DNA of 64,000 bases from Cellulomonas wangleii (GCF_018388445.1 NZ_CP074405.1:2232001-2296000), one strand, 5' to 3'; shown: positions 42,793 through 52,463, counted from the stretch's first letter. Made by a program: numbers and translations. Notes: a model not told the origin generated them from the sequence alone.

Positions 42793-44061
42793 TCAGAGGG
42801 CGGCGGGCGACCGCACCACGCGCGCCCCGAGGAACGCGACGACGCCGCCGAGCACCGCGAGCACCGGCACCACGAGGAACGCGAGGTGCGTGCCGAAGGC
42901 GTCCGCGAGCGCGCCGAGCAGGAAGGGCGCGACGCCGATGGCGAGCGCGCCCGCGAGCGTCGCCCGTGCCTGGACACGGTCACCCTGCCCCGGGGACGCC
43001 GCGAGCAGCAGCGAGATCGACAGCGGGTACTGCGCGCCGTACCCGAACCCGGCGACGACGAGGCCGGCGAGCGCGACGCCGACGTCCGTGGCCGTCCACA
43101 GCACGGCCCACCCGACGAGCGCGATGCCGAACGACGCCGCGAGCAGGTGCGCGGGGTGCACCCGCAGCGACAGCGGGCCGACGACGAAGCGCATGGCGGA
43201 CATGCCGGCGACGAGCCCGGCGGTGGTCGCCGCGGCGATGCCCGGGCCGGCGTCGGTGCGGGAGAGCACGAGGTCGGTGGCCCAGTACGTCGTGGCGTTC
43301 TCCAGCGCCGTGGCCGCCACGATCGACGTGAGGAACAGCCCGGCCGCCAGCCGCGCGGTCCGCCTCCCCGTGCCGTCCACGGCGTCACCCGCGACCGTGT
43401 CGGCCGTCGTGGCCGCGGTCGTCGCGCCGTCCACGGGGGCGAGCTCCGCCGCGCGCGCCCGGCGGCGGGCCGGCAGCGCCGTCGTGTGCGGGCTGCGGGC
43501 GACGACCACCGCCGCTGCCACGGCCAGCACGATCGTGACGGCGACGCCCGCGCGCCACCCCCACCCCGCGGAGACGCAGGCCCCGACGGCGAGCGGGCCC
43601 AGCAGTCCGACGGACGACCCGACGCCGTTGGCCTCGGTGATCGCCGCGGAGGCCGCGGGGCCGGTGTGCTCCGACAGGCCCACCTGCGCGGAGGCGATCA
43701 TGACGTTGCCGCCCAGCGCGGTGACGAACATCCCCGCGAGCGTCCAGGGCAGCGACGGACCGAGCAGCAGCGCCGCGACCCCGAGCGCCAGCAGCAGCGT
43801 GGCACCCACGACGGCCCCGCGACGTCCCGCCCACCGCACGGCGCGCGGCGTCACCGGCGCGGCCACCAGCCCGCCCACGGCCATCGCCGTGCCGTGCAGC
43901 CCTGCCTGCGCCGCGCTCACCCCGAGCTCGTCGGCGAGCAGCGGGACCGACGGGTTGAACGAGTACAGCAGCCAGCCCCACACCATGAACGGGGTGTAGA
44001 GGCCGACCGTGAGGCGGTCGCGGACGAGCCGCGGCCGCGCGAGGGACGTGACGGAGGACAT
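42793..44061 (-). CDS. MFS transporter, second of two tandem paralogues
   Basis: A 422-residue major-facilitator carrier with 12 predicted helices and a charged central loop (about 195-225). It is a close paralogue of the next carrier upstream; both begin with RPRLVRDR at residue 9, continue GLYTPFMVWGWLLYSFNPSV and share HTGPAASAAITEANGVGSSV. The alignment of the two N-termini fixes the ATG at 44061, although a GTG at 44163 that overlaps the upstream stop is also in frame. Last gene of the GH10-MFS-MFS operon. Probably a sugar or oligosaccharide importer, by context only. Confidence 0.85.
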   Translation of the reverse strand: MSSVTSLARPRLVRDRLTVGLYTPFMVWGWLLYSFNPSVPLLADELGVSAAQAGLHGTAMAVGGLVAAPVTPRAVRWAGRRGAVVGATLLLALGVAALLLGPSLPWTLAGMFVTALGGNVMIASAQVGLSEHTGPAASAAITEANGVGSSVGLLGPLAVGACVSAGWGWRAGVAVTIVLAVAAAVVVARSPHTTALPARRRARAAELAPVDGATTAATTADTVAGDAVDGTGRRTARLAAGLFLTSIVAATALENATTYWATDLVLSRTDAGPGIAAATTAGLVAGMSAMRFVVGPLSLRVHPAHLLAASFGIALVGWAVLWTATDVGVALAGLVVAGFGYGAQYPLSISLLLAASPGQGDRVQARATLAGALAIGVAPFLLGALADAFGTHLAFLVVPVLAVLGGVVAFLGARVVRSPAAL

Positions 44062-44155
44062 GAGAGGAGCATCGTCGGACGAGGGCCCCGGCTGGACGAC
44101 CGACGTCGGTGACGTTCGTCGCACCGCCGCCCGAGGGGTCCGCACGGGCGGCAGG

Positions 44156-45478
44156 TCAGGCACGGGTCAGGACGCTCGGGGGCCCGTCCCGGCGCGCGAG
44201 CCGTCCACCCGCGGCGGCCGTCACGGCGCCCATGACCGCGAGCACCGGGACGACGAGGAACGCGAGGTGCGGCCCCACGGCGTCGCCGAGCGCCCCGAGC
44301 AGGAACGGCGCCACGCCGAGCGCGAGCGCGCCGGCGAGCGTCGCGTGCGCCTGGGCGCGGTCACGGTGTCCCGGGGTGACCGCGAGCAGCAGGGCGATGG
44401 ACAGCGGGTACTGCGCGCCGTAGCCGATGCCGGCGAGCACGAGCCCGGCGAGGGCGACCCGGGCGTCCGTCGCCGTCCACAGCACGGCCCACCCACCGAT
44501 GGCGACGACGAACGACGCCGCGAGCACGTGGACCGGCGCGACCCGCAGCGACAGCGGCCCGGTGACGAAGCGGATCGCGGACATGCCGGCCACGAGGCCG
44601 GCGGTGGTGGCCGTCGCGATGCCGGGGCCGGCGTCCGTCCGCGTGACGACGAGGTCGGCCGCCCAGTAGGTGGTCGCGTTCTCGAGCGCGACGGCGGCGA
44701 CGAGCGCCACGAGGAACAGCGCCGACGGACGCAGCCGACGCCGGGCACCGGCACGCCGGGGCGGGCCCGTGGCGGTGCGCTCCGCCGGTGCCACCGGGGC
44801 GGGCGCCTGGTCGGGCGCCTGCTCGTCGGTGGCCTGCTCGTCGGTGGCCTGCTCGGACGCCGCAGGGTGCGCCCGCCGGCGCACGGCGGGCAGCGCCGCG
44901 GAGACCGGCAGCCGGGCGACGACGACCGCGGCGACCACCCCGAGCACGATCGCCACCGCGACCCCGGGACGCCAGCCCCAGCCGGCGGTCACGCACGCCC
45001 CGACCGCGAGCGGGCCGATCAGCCCCACGGACGAGCCCACGCCGTTCGCCTCCGTGATCGCCGCCGACGCGGCGGGCCCGGTGTGGTCGGCCAGCCCGAC
45101 CTGCACGGCGGCGATGGCACCCGACCCGCCGAGCGCCGCCACGAGGATCGAGGTCAGCGTCCACGGCAGCGACGGCGCGAGCACCAGGCCGGCCACGCCC
45201 AGCGCCACGAGCAGGGCGAGCACGACGATCGTGCCGCGACGTCCGACAGCACGCACCGACCGCGGCACGGCCACGGAGGCGAGCAGTGACCCGACCGCCA
45301 TCGCCGTCCCGTGCAGCCCCGCCTGCGCGCCGCTGATGTCGAGCTCGTCGGCGAGCAGCGGGACCGACGGGTTGAACGAGTAGAGGACCCACCCCCACGC
45401 GACGTACGGCGTGTAGAGACCGACCGTGGTGCGGTCGCGCACCAGACGAGGGCGGACCGGCGCGTCCGGCGTGCTCAT
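44156..45478 (-). CDS. MFS transporter, first of two tandem paralogues
   Basis: A 440-residue 12-helix MFS carrier. The central cytoplasmic loop is Ala/Pro/Gln-rich with a doubled EQATDEQATDEQAPD segment. The ATG at 45478 overlaps the GH10 stop as ATGA, so it is translated together with the xylanase; this is the main ground for proposing xylo-oligosaccharide uptake. The tandem with its paralogue arose by duplication within the operon; whether the two form a heteromer or differ in substrate is open. Confidence 0.87.
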   Translation of the reverse strand: MSTPDAPVRPRLVRDRTTVGLYTPYVAWGWVLYSFNPSVPLLADELDISGAQAGLHGTAMAVGSLLASVAVPRSVRAVGRRGTIVVLALLVALGVAGLVLAPSLPWTLTSILVAALGGSGAIAAVQVGLADHTGPAASAAITEANGVGSSVGLIGPLAVGACVTAGWGWRPGVAVAIVLGVVAAVVVARLPVSAALPAVRRRAHPAASEQATDEQATDEQAPDQAPAPVAPAERTATGPPRRAGARRRLRPSALFLVALVAAVALENATTYWAADLVVTRTDAGPGIATATTAGLVAGMSAIRFVTGPLSLRVAPVHVLAASFVVAIGGWAVLWTATDARVALAGLVLAGIGYGAQYPLSIALLLAVTPGHRDRAQAHATLAGALALGVAPFLLGALGDAVGPHLAFLVVPVLAVMGAVTAAAGGRLARRDGPPSVLTRA

Positions 45479-46764
45479 CGCACGACGACGTCCGTCCCGT
45501 CGTCGTCGAGCGTGACCTCGTGCCGGGTGCCGTCGACCTCGACGACGTACCGCCCCGGCAGCCCGCTGATCCCGACGCGACCCTGCTCGTCGGTCGTCAC
45601 CCGCGTCGGCGCGAGCCACCACTGCCCGCGCACGAGCCCGCGCAGCGCGTCGTACGCCGGCTTGGGGGTGCCGTCGGCGAACACCAGGCCACCGGGCGCG
45701 TTGAGCCACATCCCGTGGTCCGACAGGCCCCAGTAGGTGATGGCCTGCACACGCGCGTCGGCGACGAGCGTGCGGTAGTGCGCCACCATCTCCTCCGCCT
45801 GCCGGTCCAGGCCGTCGGGCGTGCTGGGCCACACGTCGACCCGGTGGTCGTTGAGGTCGTCGAGGTGCTTCGGCATGAGCTCGCCGGACAGCATCGTCGT
45901 CTCGGTGAAGTGCAGCGGCAGGCCGAACCGGCCGAACCGCTCGAGCACGTCGAGCGTCTTGTCACGGCCCCACGCGCCCTGGTGCATGTGGCTCTGCAGA
46001 CCCAGCGCGTCGATGCGCACACCGGCGGCCAGGCAGTCCTCGACCAGGTGCTCGTAGTCGGCGGACATGTCGAAGTCGTTCAGCAGCAGCGTGGCCGCGG
46101 GGTTCGCGGCGCGCGCCTCGTCGAACGCGAGCTGCACCATGCCGACGCGCCCGACGCTCTTGGCGACCCGGGTGACCGCGTTCGTGTCCTTGGTGAACAC
46201 GGGCATGATGACGACCTCGTTGATGGCGTCCCACGTGTCGACCAGGCCGGCGAACTCCCCCGCGTCGCGCCGCACGCGCTCGCGCAGCAGCCGCAGCACC
46301 TCGTCGTCCGGGTAGGGCTCGAGCCACCGCGGCGCCACCGTGTGCCACACCAGCGGGTGGCCCTTGACCCGGGCGCCACGCGACACGTAGTGCTCGGCGG
46401 CCTCCCGCAGCGCAGCGGTGCGCACGGCGCCCTGCCGCGGCTCGAACGTGCCCCAGTAGAACGGCAGCGTCGCGGTGTCGAACAGGCCGAACCACAGCTC
46501 GTCGAGCCGGTCGAGCAGCGCCTCCTGCGCCGGGTCCGGCGTCGCGCCCGTCAGCCGGCGCCACGCGCGCTCGGTCTCGTCGAACCCGATGCAGCCGAAC
46601 GCGATGCCGTGCCCCACCTGCTCCACGGTGACCTGCGCACCGGCCGCCGGCCGTCCTGCGGCGTCCATCACCTGGACGGTGCGGGTCCGGGTGCGGTGGG
46701 CGACGTCGGGGTCGGTGACGGCGGCGCTCGCGACGGCGGTGGGCGAGCTCGGCTGGACGGTCAT
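45475..46764 (-). CDS. Intracellular GH10 endo-beta-1,4-xylanase
   Basis: A 429-residue family 10 glycoside hydrolase. The acid/base is Glu 183 in TWDAINEVV and the nucleophile is Glu 288 in LHFTETTML. Other GH10 landmarks are KGHPLVWHT (135-142), NDFDMSADY and AITYWGLSDHGMWLN. There is no signal peptide; an N-terminal beta-rich extension (TVQVMDAAGRPAAGAQVTVE) and a C-terminal beta domain (about 385-429) flank the barrel. It probably trims imported xylo-oligosaccharides. First gene of a coupled operon with two MFS carriers; start at the ATG at 46764. Confidence 0.93.
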   Translation of the reverse strand: MTVQPSSPTAVASAAVTDPDVAHRTRTRTVQVMDAAGRPAAGAQVTVEQVGHGIAFGCIGFDETERAWRRLTGATPDPAQEALLDRLDELWFGLFDTATLPFYWGTFEPRQGAVRTAALREAAEHYVSRGARVKGHPLVWHTVAPRWLEPYPDDEVLRLLRERVRRDAGEFAGLVDTWDAINEVVIMPVFTKDTNAVTRVAKSVGRVGMVQLAFDEARAANPAATLLLNDFDMSADYEHLVEDCLAAGVRIDALGLQSHMHQGAWGRDKTLDVLERFGRFGLPLHFTETTMLSGELMPKHLDDLNDHRVDVWPSTPDGLDRQAEEMVAHYRTLVADARVQAITYWGLSDHGMWLNAPGGLVFADGTPKPAYDALRGLVRGQWWLAPTRVTTDEQGRVGISGLPGRYVVEVDGTRHEVTLDDDGTDVVVR

Positions 46765-46794
46765 GCGGCTCCTCAGGACGGGCTGGACGAACAC

Positions 46795-46845
46795 ATCACC
46801 CTGCCGGGCCACGTCGGACGGACCACCGGCGACGGCAAGGGTGAT
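46795..46845. promoter_or_regulatory. Split 8-bp inverted repeat upstream of the GH10 operon
   Basis: ATCACCCT (46795-46802) and AGGGTGAT (46838-46845) in the 94 bp between the GH10 start and the DASS stop; 35 nt apart. Could be paired half-sites of a sugar-responsive repressor or the stem of a long hairpin. No regulator gene is adjacent. Confidence 0.35.
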
Positions 46846-46858
46846 CAGGCTCTCATCC

Positions 46859-48484
46859 TCACGCCGGGATGCCGAGCACCCACGACGCCAGCGTCGTGAC
46901 CGTGATGGTCACGAGCAGCACCGACGCGACGCTCAGGGGCGCCCCGGCCCGGATCATGTCCGGCACCCGCACGTAGCCCGAGGAGTACGCGATCGCGTTG
47001 GGCGGGGTCGCCGCCGGCATCATGAACGTGCACCCGGCGGCGAGCGCCACCGGCACCGCGAGCAGCAGCGGTCCGTAGCCCAGGGCGTCACCCACGGTGC
47101 TCATGATCGGCAGCAGCGTCGCGGCGGTGGCGGTGTTCGACATGAACTCCGTCATCGCGACCGTCAGCACGCACACCGCGGCGACGACCACGAACGTCGG
47201 AAGCCCGTCCAGCCCGTGCGCGCGCTCACCGATCCACACCGACAGCCCCGAGGCCGTGATCTGCGACGCGAGCGCCAGACCGCCGCCGAACAGCAGCAGG
47301 ATGCCCCACGGCAGCTCGCGCGTGTCCGACCAGTCGAGCAGCCGCCCGCCGCAGTCGTCGCCGGACGGCAGCAGGAACAGCAGGATCGCCACGATCACCG
47401 CCACCACCTCGTCCGTGACGGGCGTGCCGGGCCAGACCAGCGGCAGCGCGATCCAGGACACGGCCGCGAGGGCGAACACCGCGACGACCCGCCGCTGCGG
47501 GGCGCCCATCGGCCCGAGCCGGTCGAGCTCGGCACGGACCACCGAGTCGTCCTCGCACAGCGGCGCCGGGTCGACGCGGAAGACCACCCGGGTCAGCATC
47601 ACCCAGGCCAGCAGCAGGAACACGATCGACAGCGGCAGGCCGACGGCCATCCACTGGCCGAAGCTGATCTCGATGCCGTAGGTCTCCGAGACGTACCCGA
47701 CGAGCAGCGCGTTGGGCGGGCTGGCGATGATCGTGCCGAACGAGCCGATGGTCGCCGCGTACGCGATGCCCAGCATGAGGGCAGCCGACAGGCGCGCGTC
47801 GACGCCGCCGCGCTCACGTCCGAGCAGCGCGAGGACCGACACGCCGATGGGCAGCATCATCACGGCCGTCGCCGTGTTGGAGACCCACATGCTCAGCAGC
47901 GCCGTGGCGACCATCATGCCGAGCACGAGCCGCCGCGGCGCCGTGCCGACCAGGCGCACCACCCCGAGCGCGATCCGCAGGTGCACGTCCCACCGCTGCA
48001 GCGCGACGGCGAGCACGAACCCGCCGAGGAACAGGAAGATCACCTTGTTGGCGTACGGCGCGGCGACGTCGGAGACGGGTGCGACGCCCGCGACGGGGAG
48101 CACCACCAGCGGCAGCAGCGCCGTCACCGCCAGGGGCAGCGCCTCGGTCATCCACCACACGCCCATGAGCACGAGCGTCGCCGCGGTCACCGCACCGGCG
48201 TAGGCGGGCACACCGGCCACCTCGGCCGGCATGTCCGGCACCACCCAGCCGACGAGGAGTGCGAGCACGGGGCCGACGACCAGCCCGACCGTGGGGCGGC
48301 TGGGCCGGCGCAGCCGCTCCGCGCGCGGCGGCCTGTCGGGCCGCTCCCGTCCGCGGGACGGGTGCGTGGGGGCGGAGGCGGTGGCGGAGCTGATGGGTCG
48401 ACCCTCTCGTGGGGCGCGGGTGTCGTCCTCCTCGACGCTACGGCGCAGGCCTCCTGCGGGCCTGGGACCTTCGGGGAGGCTCAC
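46859..48484 (-). CDS. DASS family (SLC13) sodium/anion transporter
   Basis: A 541-residue membrane protein of the divalent anion:Na+ symporter (DASS/ArsB) superfamily. It has two inverted-repeat SNT motifs: WVSNTATAVMMLPI in the first half and FMSNTATAATLLPI in the second. The matching hairpins are GTIIASPPNALLVGY and AGCTFMMPAATPPNAIAYSS. Members import di- and tricarboxylates or sulfate. The basic, proline-rich first 55 residues are not part of the fold, so a later start is possible. Upstream of and codirectional with the GH10 operon. Confidence 0.9.
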   Translation of the reverse strand: MSLPEGPRPAGGLRRSVEEDDTRAPREGRPISSATASAPTHPSRGRERPDRPPRAERLRRPSRPTVGLVVGPVLALLVGWVVPDMPAEVAGVPAYAGAVTAATLVLMGVWWMTEALPLAVTALLPLVVLPVAGVAPVSDVAAPYANKVIFLFLGGFVLAVALQRWDVHLRIALGVVRLVGTAPRRLVLGMMVATALLSMWVSNTATAVMMLPIGVSVLALLGRERGGVDARLSAALMLGIAYAATIGSFGTIIASPPNALLVGYVSETYGIEISFGQWMAVGLPLSIVFLLLAWVMLTRVVFRVDPAPLCEDDSVVRAELDRLGPMGAPQRRVVAVFALAAVSWIALPLVWPGTPVTDEVVAVIVAILLFLLPSGDDCGGRLLDWSDTRELPWGILLLFGGGLALASQITASGLSVWIGERAHGLDGLPTFVVVAAVCVLTVAMTEFMSNTATAATLLPIMSTVGDALGYGPLLLAVPVALAAGCTFMMPAATPPNAIAYSSGYVRVPDMIRAGAPLSVASVLLVTITVTTLASWVLGIPA

Positions 48485-48497
48485 CCCCGACGGGTGT

Positions 48498-48535
48498 GAC
48501 CTGCACGACGCGCGCTCGGGGACGTCGTGCAGGTC
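48498..48535 (-). terminator. Hairpin terminator of the ABC exporter operon
   Basis: Thirteen-base arms GACCTGCACGACG and CGTCGTGCAGGTC with a 12-nt loop, starting 3 bp after the stop of the second exporter gene. Confidence 0.75.
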
Positions 48536-48537
48536 GG

Positions 48538-50538
48538 TCAGTCGACCGGTGCGACCGCCGCCGCGAACTGGCTCTCGTACAGCCGGGCGTACGCGCCGTG
48601 CGCGGCGAGGAGCTCCTCGTGGCTGCCCTTCTCGACGATCTGCCCGTGCTCCATCACCAGGATGACGTCGGCGTCACGGATCGTGGACAGCCGGTGCGCG
48701 ATGACGAACGACGTGCGCCCCGCGCGCAGCGCGTTCATGGCGTGCTGGACCAGCACCTCGGTGCGCGTGTCCACGGACGACGTCGCCTCGTCGAGGATCA
48801 GGATCGCGGGGTCCGCGAGGAACGCGCGCGCGATCGTCAGCAGCTGCTTCTCCCCCGCCGACACGGCGCCGCCCTCGTCGTCGAGCACCGTGTCGTACCC
48901 GTCCGGCAGGGTCCGCACGAACCGGTCCACGTGGGTGGCGACGGCCGCCTCGACGATCTGCTCCTGCGTCGCGTCGTCCACGCCGTACGCGATGTTCTCC
49001 GCGATCGTCCCCTCGTAGAGCCACGTGTCCTGCAGGACCATGCCCATCTGCGAGCGCAGCGCGTCGCGCGTCAGGTCGCGGGTGTCCACGCCGTCCAGCG
49101 TGATCCGCCCGGAGTCGACCTCGTAGAACCGCATGACGAGGTTCACCAGGGTCGTCTTGCCGGCACCGGTGGGACCCACGATCGCGATCGTCTGGCCGGG
49201 CTCCGCGACGACCGACAGGTGCTCGATGAGCGGGGTGTCCGGCTCGTAGCGGAAGGAGACGTCCTCGAAGGCGACGCGCCCGCGGACGCGCTCCGGCAGC
49301 ACGGCCGGCTGCGCCGGGTCGGGGCTCTGCTCGTCGGCGTCGAGCAGCTCGAACACCCGCTCGGCCGACGCCACGCCGGACTGCAGCAGGTTCGCCATCG
49401 AGGCGATCTGGGTGATGGGCTGCGTGAACTGCCGGCTGTACTGGATGAACGCCTGCACGTCGCCCAGCGTCATGGTGCCCGACGCGACCCGCAGGCCCCC
49501 GACCACGGCGATCACCAGGTAGTTGAGGTTGGCGACGAACCCGAGCGCGGGCTGGATGATGCCCGAGATGAACTGGGCGCGGAACGACGACTCGTACAGC
49601 TTCTCGTTGCGCTCGGCGAACGTGGCCGCCGCCTGCTGCTGACGACCGAACACCGTGACCAGCGCGTGGCCGGTGAACATCTCCTCGATGTGCGCGTTGA
49701 GCTTGCCGGTCCACGCCCACTGCTGCACGAACTGCGGCTGCGAGCGCTTGGCGATGGCCGCGGCGATCACCACGGACAACGGCACCGTGACCAGCGCCAC
49801 CACCGCGAGCAGCGGCGAGATCCAGAACATCACGCCCAGCACCCCGATGACCGTCAGCACCGACGTGACCAGCTGGGACAGCGTCTGCTGGACGGTCTGC
49901 GCGACGTTGTCGATGTCGTTGGTGACCCGGGACAGCAGCTCGCCGCGGGGCTGGCGGTCGAAGTACGACAGCGGGACGCGCGTGAGCTTCTCCTCGACCT
50001 GCGAGCGCAGGCGCAGCACGGTGTTCTGCACCGCCCGCGTCGTCAGCCGCCCCTGCCACCAGCCGAACAGGAACGCCGCGACGTAGACCCCGAGGACGAG
50101 CAGGAGGATCGACCACAGCCGCTCGAAGTCGACACCGGCGCCGACCGTCAGGTCGCGCATGCCGCCGACCAGGTCGGCCAGGGTGCCCTGGTCCGCGGCC
50201 CGCAGGGCGTCCTCGGCCTGCTGCTGCGTCGTGCCCGGCGGCACCACCTGCTCCAGCTGCCGCGACACGACGCCCTCGAAGAGCACGTCGGTGGCGTTGC
50301 CGAGCAGCTTGGGACCGGCCACGGCCGCGGCCACCGAGAGCGCACCGAGCACCAGGACGGCCGCGAGGCGGGCCCGCTCCGGCCGCAGCACCGTGAGCAG
50401 CCGCCGCAGCGAACCGCGGAAGTCCATGGACTTCTGCCCCGGCACGCCCAGCCCCATACCCATGGGGCCGCCGTGCGGCCGACCGGGCGGACGCTGCGGC
50501 GCACCGGCGGAGCTGTCGTCCTTCGTGGTGGTGCTCAC
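48538..50538 (-). CDS. ABC exporter half-transporter, subunit with catalytic Walker B
   Basis: A 666-residue fused permease-ATPase. A disordered N-terminus (about 1-40) precedes six transmembrane helices with an unusually long first extracytoplasmic segment (VPPGTTQQQAEDALRAADQG). In the ATPase domain Walker A is GPTGAGKTT, the signature is VSAGEKQ (non-canonical for LSGGQ) and Walker B is ILILDEATSSVD with the catalytic Glu. The next gene upstream has the complementary defect, so the two should form a heterodimer with one active site. GTG start overlaps the partner's stop (GTGA). Multidrug or lipid export is typical. Confidence 0.92.
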   Translation of the reverse strand: MSTTTKDDSSAGAPQRPPGRPHGGPMGMGLGVPGQKSMDFRGSLRRLLTVLRPERARLAAVLVLGALSVAAAVAGPKLLGNATDVLFEGVVSRQLEQVVPPGTTQQQAEDALRAADQGTLADLVGGMRDLTVGAGVDFERLWSILLLVLGVYVAAFLFGWWQGRLTTRAVQNTVLRLRSQVEEKLTRVPLSYFDRQPRGELLSRVTNDIDNVAQTVQQTLSQLVTSVLTVIGVLGVMFWISPLLAVVALVTVPLSVVIAAAIAKRSQPQFVQQWAWTGKLNAHIEEMFTGHALVTVFGRQQQAAATFAERNEKLYESSFRAQFISGIIQPALGFVANLNYLVIAVVGGLRVASGTMTLGDVQAFIQYSRQFTQPITQIASMANLLQSGVASAERVFELLDADEQSPDPAQPAVLPERVRGRVAFEDVSFRYEPDTPLIEHLSVVAEPGQTIAIVGPTGAGKTTLVNLVMRFYEVDSGRITLDGVDTRDLTRDALRSQMGMVLQDTWLYEGTIAENIAYGVDDATQEQIVEAAVATHVDRFVRTLPDGYDTVLDDEGGAVSAGEKQLLTIARAFLADPAILILDEATSSVDTRTEVLVQHAMNALRAGRTSFVIAHRLSTIRDADVILVMEHGQIVEKGSHEELLAAHGAYARLYESQFAAAVAPVD

Positions 50539-52280
50539 GCCGCCTCCTGCGCGCTCAGCTGCGAGTACACGATCTCCTGGTACGTCTCGTTCGTCGCCAG
50601 CAGCTCGTCGTGCGTGCCGTCGCCGACCACCTGGCCCTCGTCGAGCACGAGGATGCGGTCGGCGTGGCGGATCGTCGCGACCCGCTGCGCGACGACGAGG
50701 ACCGTCACCGCGCGCGTCTCCGGTGCGAGCGCGGCGCGCAGCGCGGCGTCGGTCGCGTAGTCCAGCGCCGAGAAGGAGTCGTCGAACAGGTAGATGCTGG
50801 GCCGCCGGACCAGGGCCCGCGCGATGGCCAGCCGCTGCCGCTGCCCGCCGGACAGGTTGGTCCCGCCCTGCGCGATCGGCGCGTCCAGGCCCTCGGCCAG
50901 CTCCTCGACGAACTGCCGCGCCTGCGCCACCTCGAGCGCGTGCCACAGCTCTTCGTCGGTCGCGTCCGGCCGGCCGAACTCCAGGTTGCTGCGCACGGTG
51001 CCGGTGAACAGGTACGGGCGCTGCGGGACCAGGCCGATCCGGTCACCGAGCGCGATCGGGTCGGCGTCGCGCACGTCGACCCCGTCGACCAGGACGGCAC
51101 CGCCGGTGACGTCGTACAGCCGCGGCACCAGGTTCAGCAGGGTCGTCTTGCCGGAGCCCGTGGAGCCGATCACCGCGGTCGTGCGGCCCGGCTCCGCGAC
51201 GAACGACACCGCCTGCAGCACGGGGTGCTCGGCACCGGGGTACCGGAACTCCACGTCGCGCAGCTCCAGCAGGCCCGGCCGCGCGTCGGCGCCGGTGGGG
51301 AAGGCGACGGGCTGCACGGGCGGCACGACGGTCGTCGGGGTGTCGATCACCTCACCGATGCGGTCGGCCGAGACGATGGCCCGCGGGACCATGACGACCA
51401 TCATCGAGCTCATCATCACGGCCATGAGCACGAACATGATGTAGCTGAGGAACGCGATGAGCGACCCGATCTGCATCTGGCCGGCGTCGACCCGCTGGGC
51501 GCCGAACCAGAGCACCGAGACGCTCGACAGGTTCATCACGAGCATGACGACGGGGAACATCAGCGCCAGCAGCATCCCGGCCCGCAGGGAGGCGGTGTAC
51601 AGGTTCGTGCTGGCGACCTCGAAGCGCGCCTGCTCCTGCCGCTCCCGCACGAACGCCCGGATCACGCGCACGCCGGACAGCTGCTCGCGCATGACCCGGT
51701 TGACCGCGTCGATGCGCCGCTGCATCTGCCGGAACCACGGCACCATGCGCCGCACGATCAGGCCGATGACGACGACCAGGACCGGCACGATGACGATCAG
51801 CAGACCGGACAGCGCGACGTCCTCCCGCAGCGACATCACCACGCCGCCGATGAGCATGAGCGGTGCCATGACGAGGAACACGAAGGTCATGAAGACGACC
51901 ATCTGGACCTGCTGGACGTCGTTGGTGGTCCGCGTGATGAGCGTCGGGGCGCCGAACCGGCCCATCTCCTGCTGGGAGAACGACTGCACCTGGTCGAACA
52001 GGCGCGCCCGCACGTCGCGTCCGAACGCCATCGCGGTCCGCGCACCGAACCACACCGCGCCGATCGACGCGACGACCTGCACCAGGCTGACCCCGAGCAT
52101 CACCCCGCCCAGGCGCCAGATCGTGGCCGTGTCACCGCGCGCGACGCCGTCGTCGATGATGTCCGCGTTGAGGCTGGGCAGCCAGAGCGTCGCGATCACC
52201 TGCACGAGCTGCAGGGCGAGGACCGCGGTCACGGCACCCTGGTACGGACGCAGGTGCTCGCGGAGCAGTCGCATGAGCAT
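50535..52280 (-). CDS. ABC exporter half-transporter, subunit with degenerate Walker B
   Basis: A 581-residue permease-ATPase. Six transmembrane helices (first about 16-36), then Walker A GSTGSGKTT near residue 372, canonical signature NLSGGQRQRL and Walker B SIYLFDDSFSALD, in which the catalytic Glu is replaced by Asp. This asymmetry is known in heterodimeric exporters such as TM287/288 and BmrCD. Start at the ATG at 52280 (another two codons in). The upstream 198 bp contain a hexameric inverted repeat and the terminator of the SPFH gene, but no regulator. Confidence 0.92.
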   Translation of the reverse strand: MLMRLLREHLRPYQGAVTAVLALQLVQVIATLWLPSLNADIIDDGVARGDTATIWRLGGVMLGVSLVQVVASIGAVWFGARTAMAFGRDVRARLFDQVQSFSQQEMGRFGAPTLITRTTNDVQQVQMVVFMTFVFLVMAPLMLIGGVVMSLREDVALSGLLIVIVPVLVVVIGLIVRRMVPWFRQMQRRIDAVNRVMREQLSGVRVIRAFVRERQEQARFEVASTNLYTASLRAGMLLALMFPVVMLVMNLSSVSVLWFGAQRVDAGQMQIGSLIAFLSYIMFVLMAVMMSSMMVVMVPRAIVSADRIGEVIDTPTTVVPPVQPVAFPTGADARPGLLELRDVEFRYPGAEHPVLQAVSFVAEPGRTTAVIGSTGSGKTTLLNLVPRLYDVTGGAVLVDGVDVRDADPIALGDRIGLVPQRPYLFTGTVRSNLEFGRPDATDEELWHALEVAQARQFVEELAEGLDAPIAQGGTNLSGGQRQRLAIARALVRRPSIYLFDDSFSALDYATDAALRAALAPETRAVTVLVVAQRVATIRHADRILVLDEGQVVGDGTHDELLATNETYQEIVYSQLSAQEAA

Positions 52281-52406
52281 GGGGGGGCGGCGCCCTTCCG
52301 TGACGGCGGGCGGCGGGGCCCACCGGAACCAGCGGTCGGCTCGGCGGGAGCAGGCCGTGCAGCAGCAGGTACACGATGCCTCGCCCGCCGCGGGTGCGCA
52401 CCACCA

Positions 52407-52423
52407 TTCCGCGGTGGGCGGAA
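52407..52423. promoter_or_regulatory. TTCCGC/GCGGAA inverted repeat upstream of the ABC exporter
   Basis: Six-base arms around GGTGG, 127 nt upstream of the first exporter gene, in an otherwise empty intergenic stretch. Possible operator of an unlinked repressor; weak evidence. Confidence 0.3.
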
Positions 52424-52428
52424 CGACA

Positions 52429-52463
52429 ACGCCGGCGCCCCCAACGGTCGAGGGCGCCGGCGT
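52429..52463 (-). terminator. Hairpin terminator of the nfeD-SPFH pair
   Basis: Twelve-base arms ACGCCGGCGCCC and GGGCGCCGGCGT with an 11-nt loop, 17 bp after the stop of the SPFH gene. Confidence 0.75.

Noticed and set aside
42793..44163. GTG at 44163 as start of the second MFS gene
   Set aside because: Possible because it overlaps the upstream stop, but the paralogue aligns residue for residue from the ATG at 44061 and the extra 34 residues are Pro/Arg-rich.
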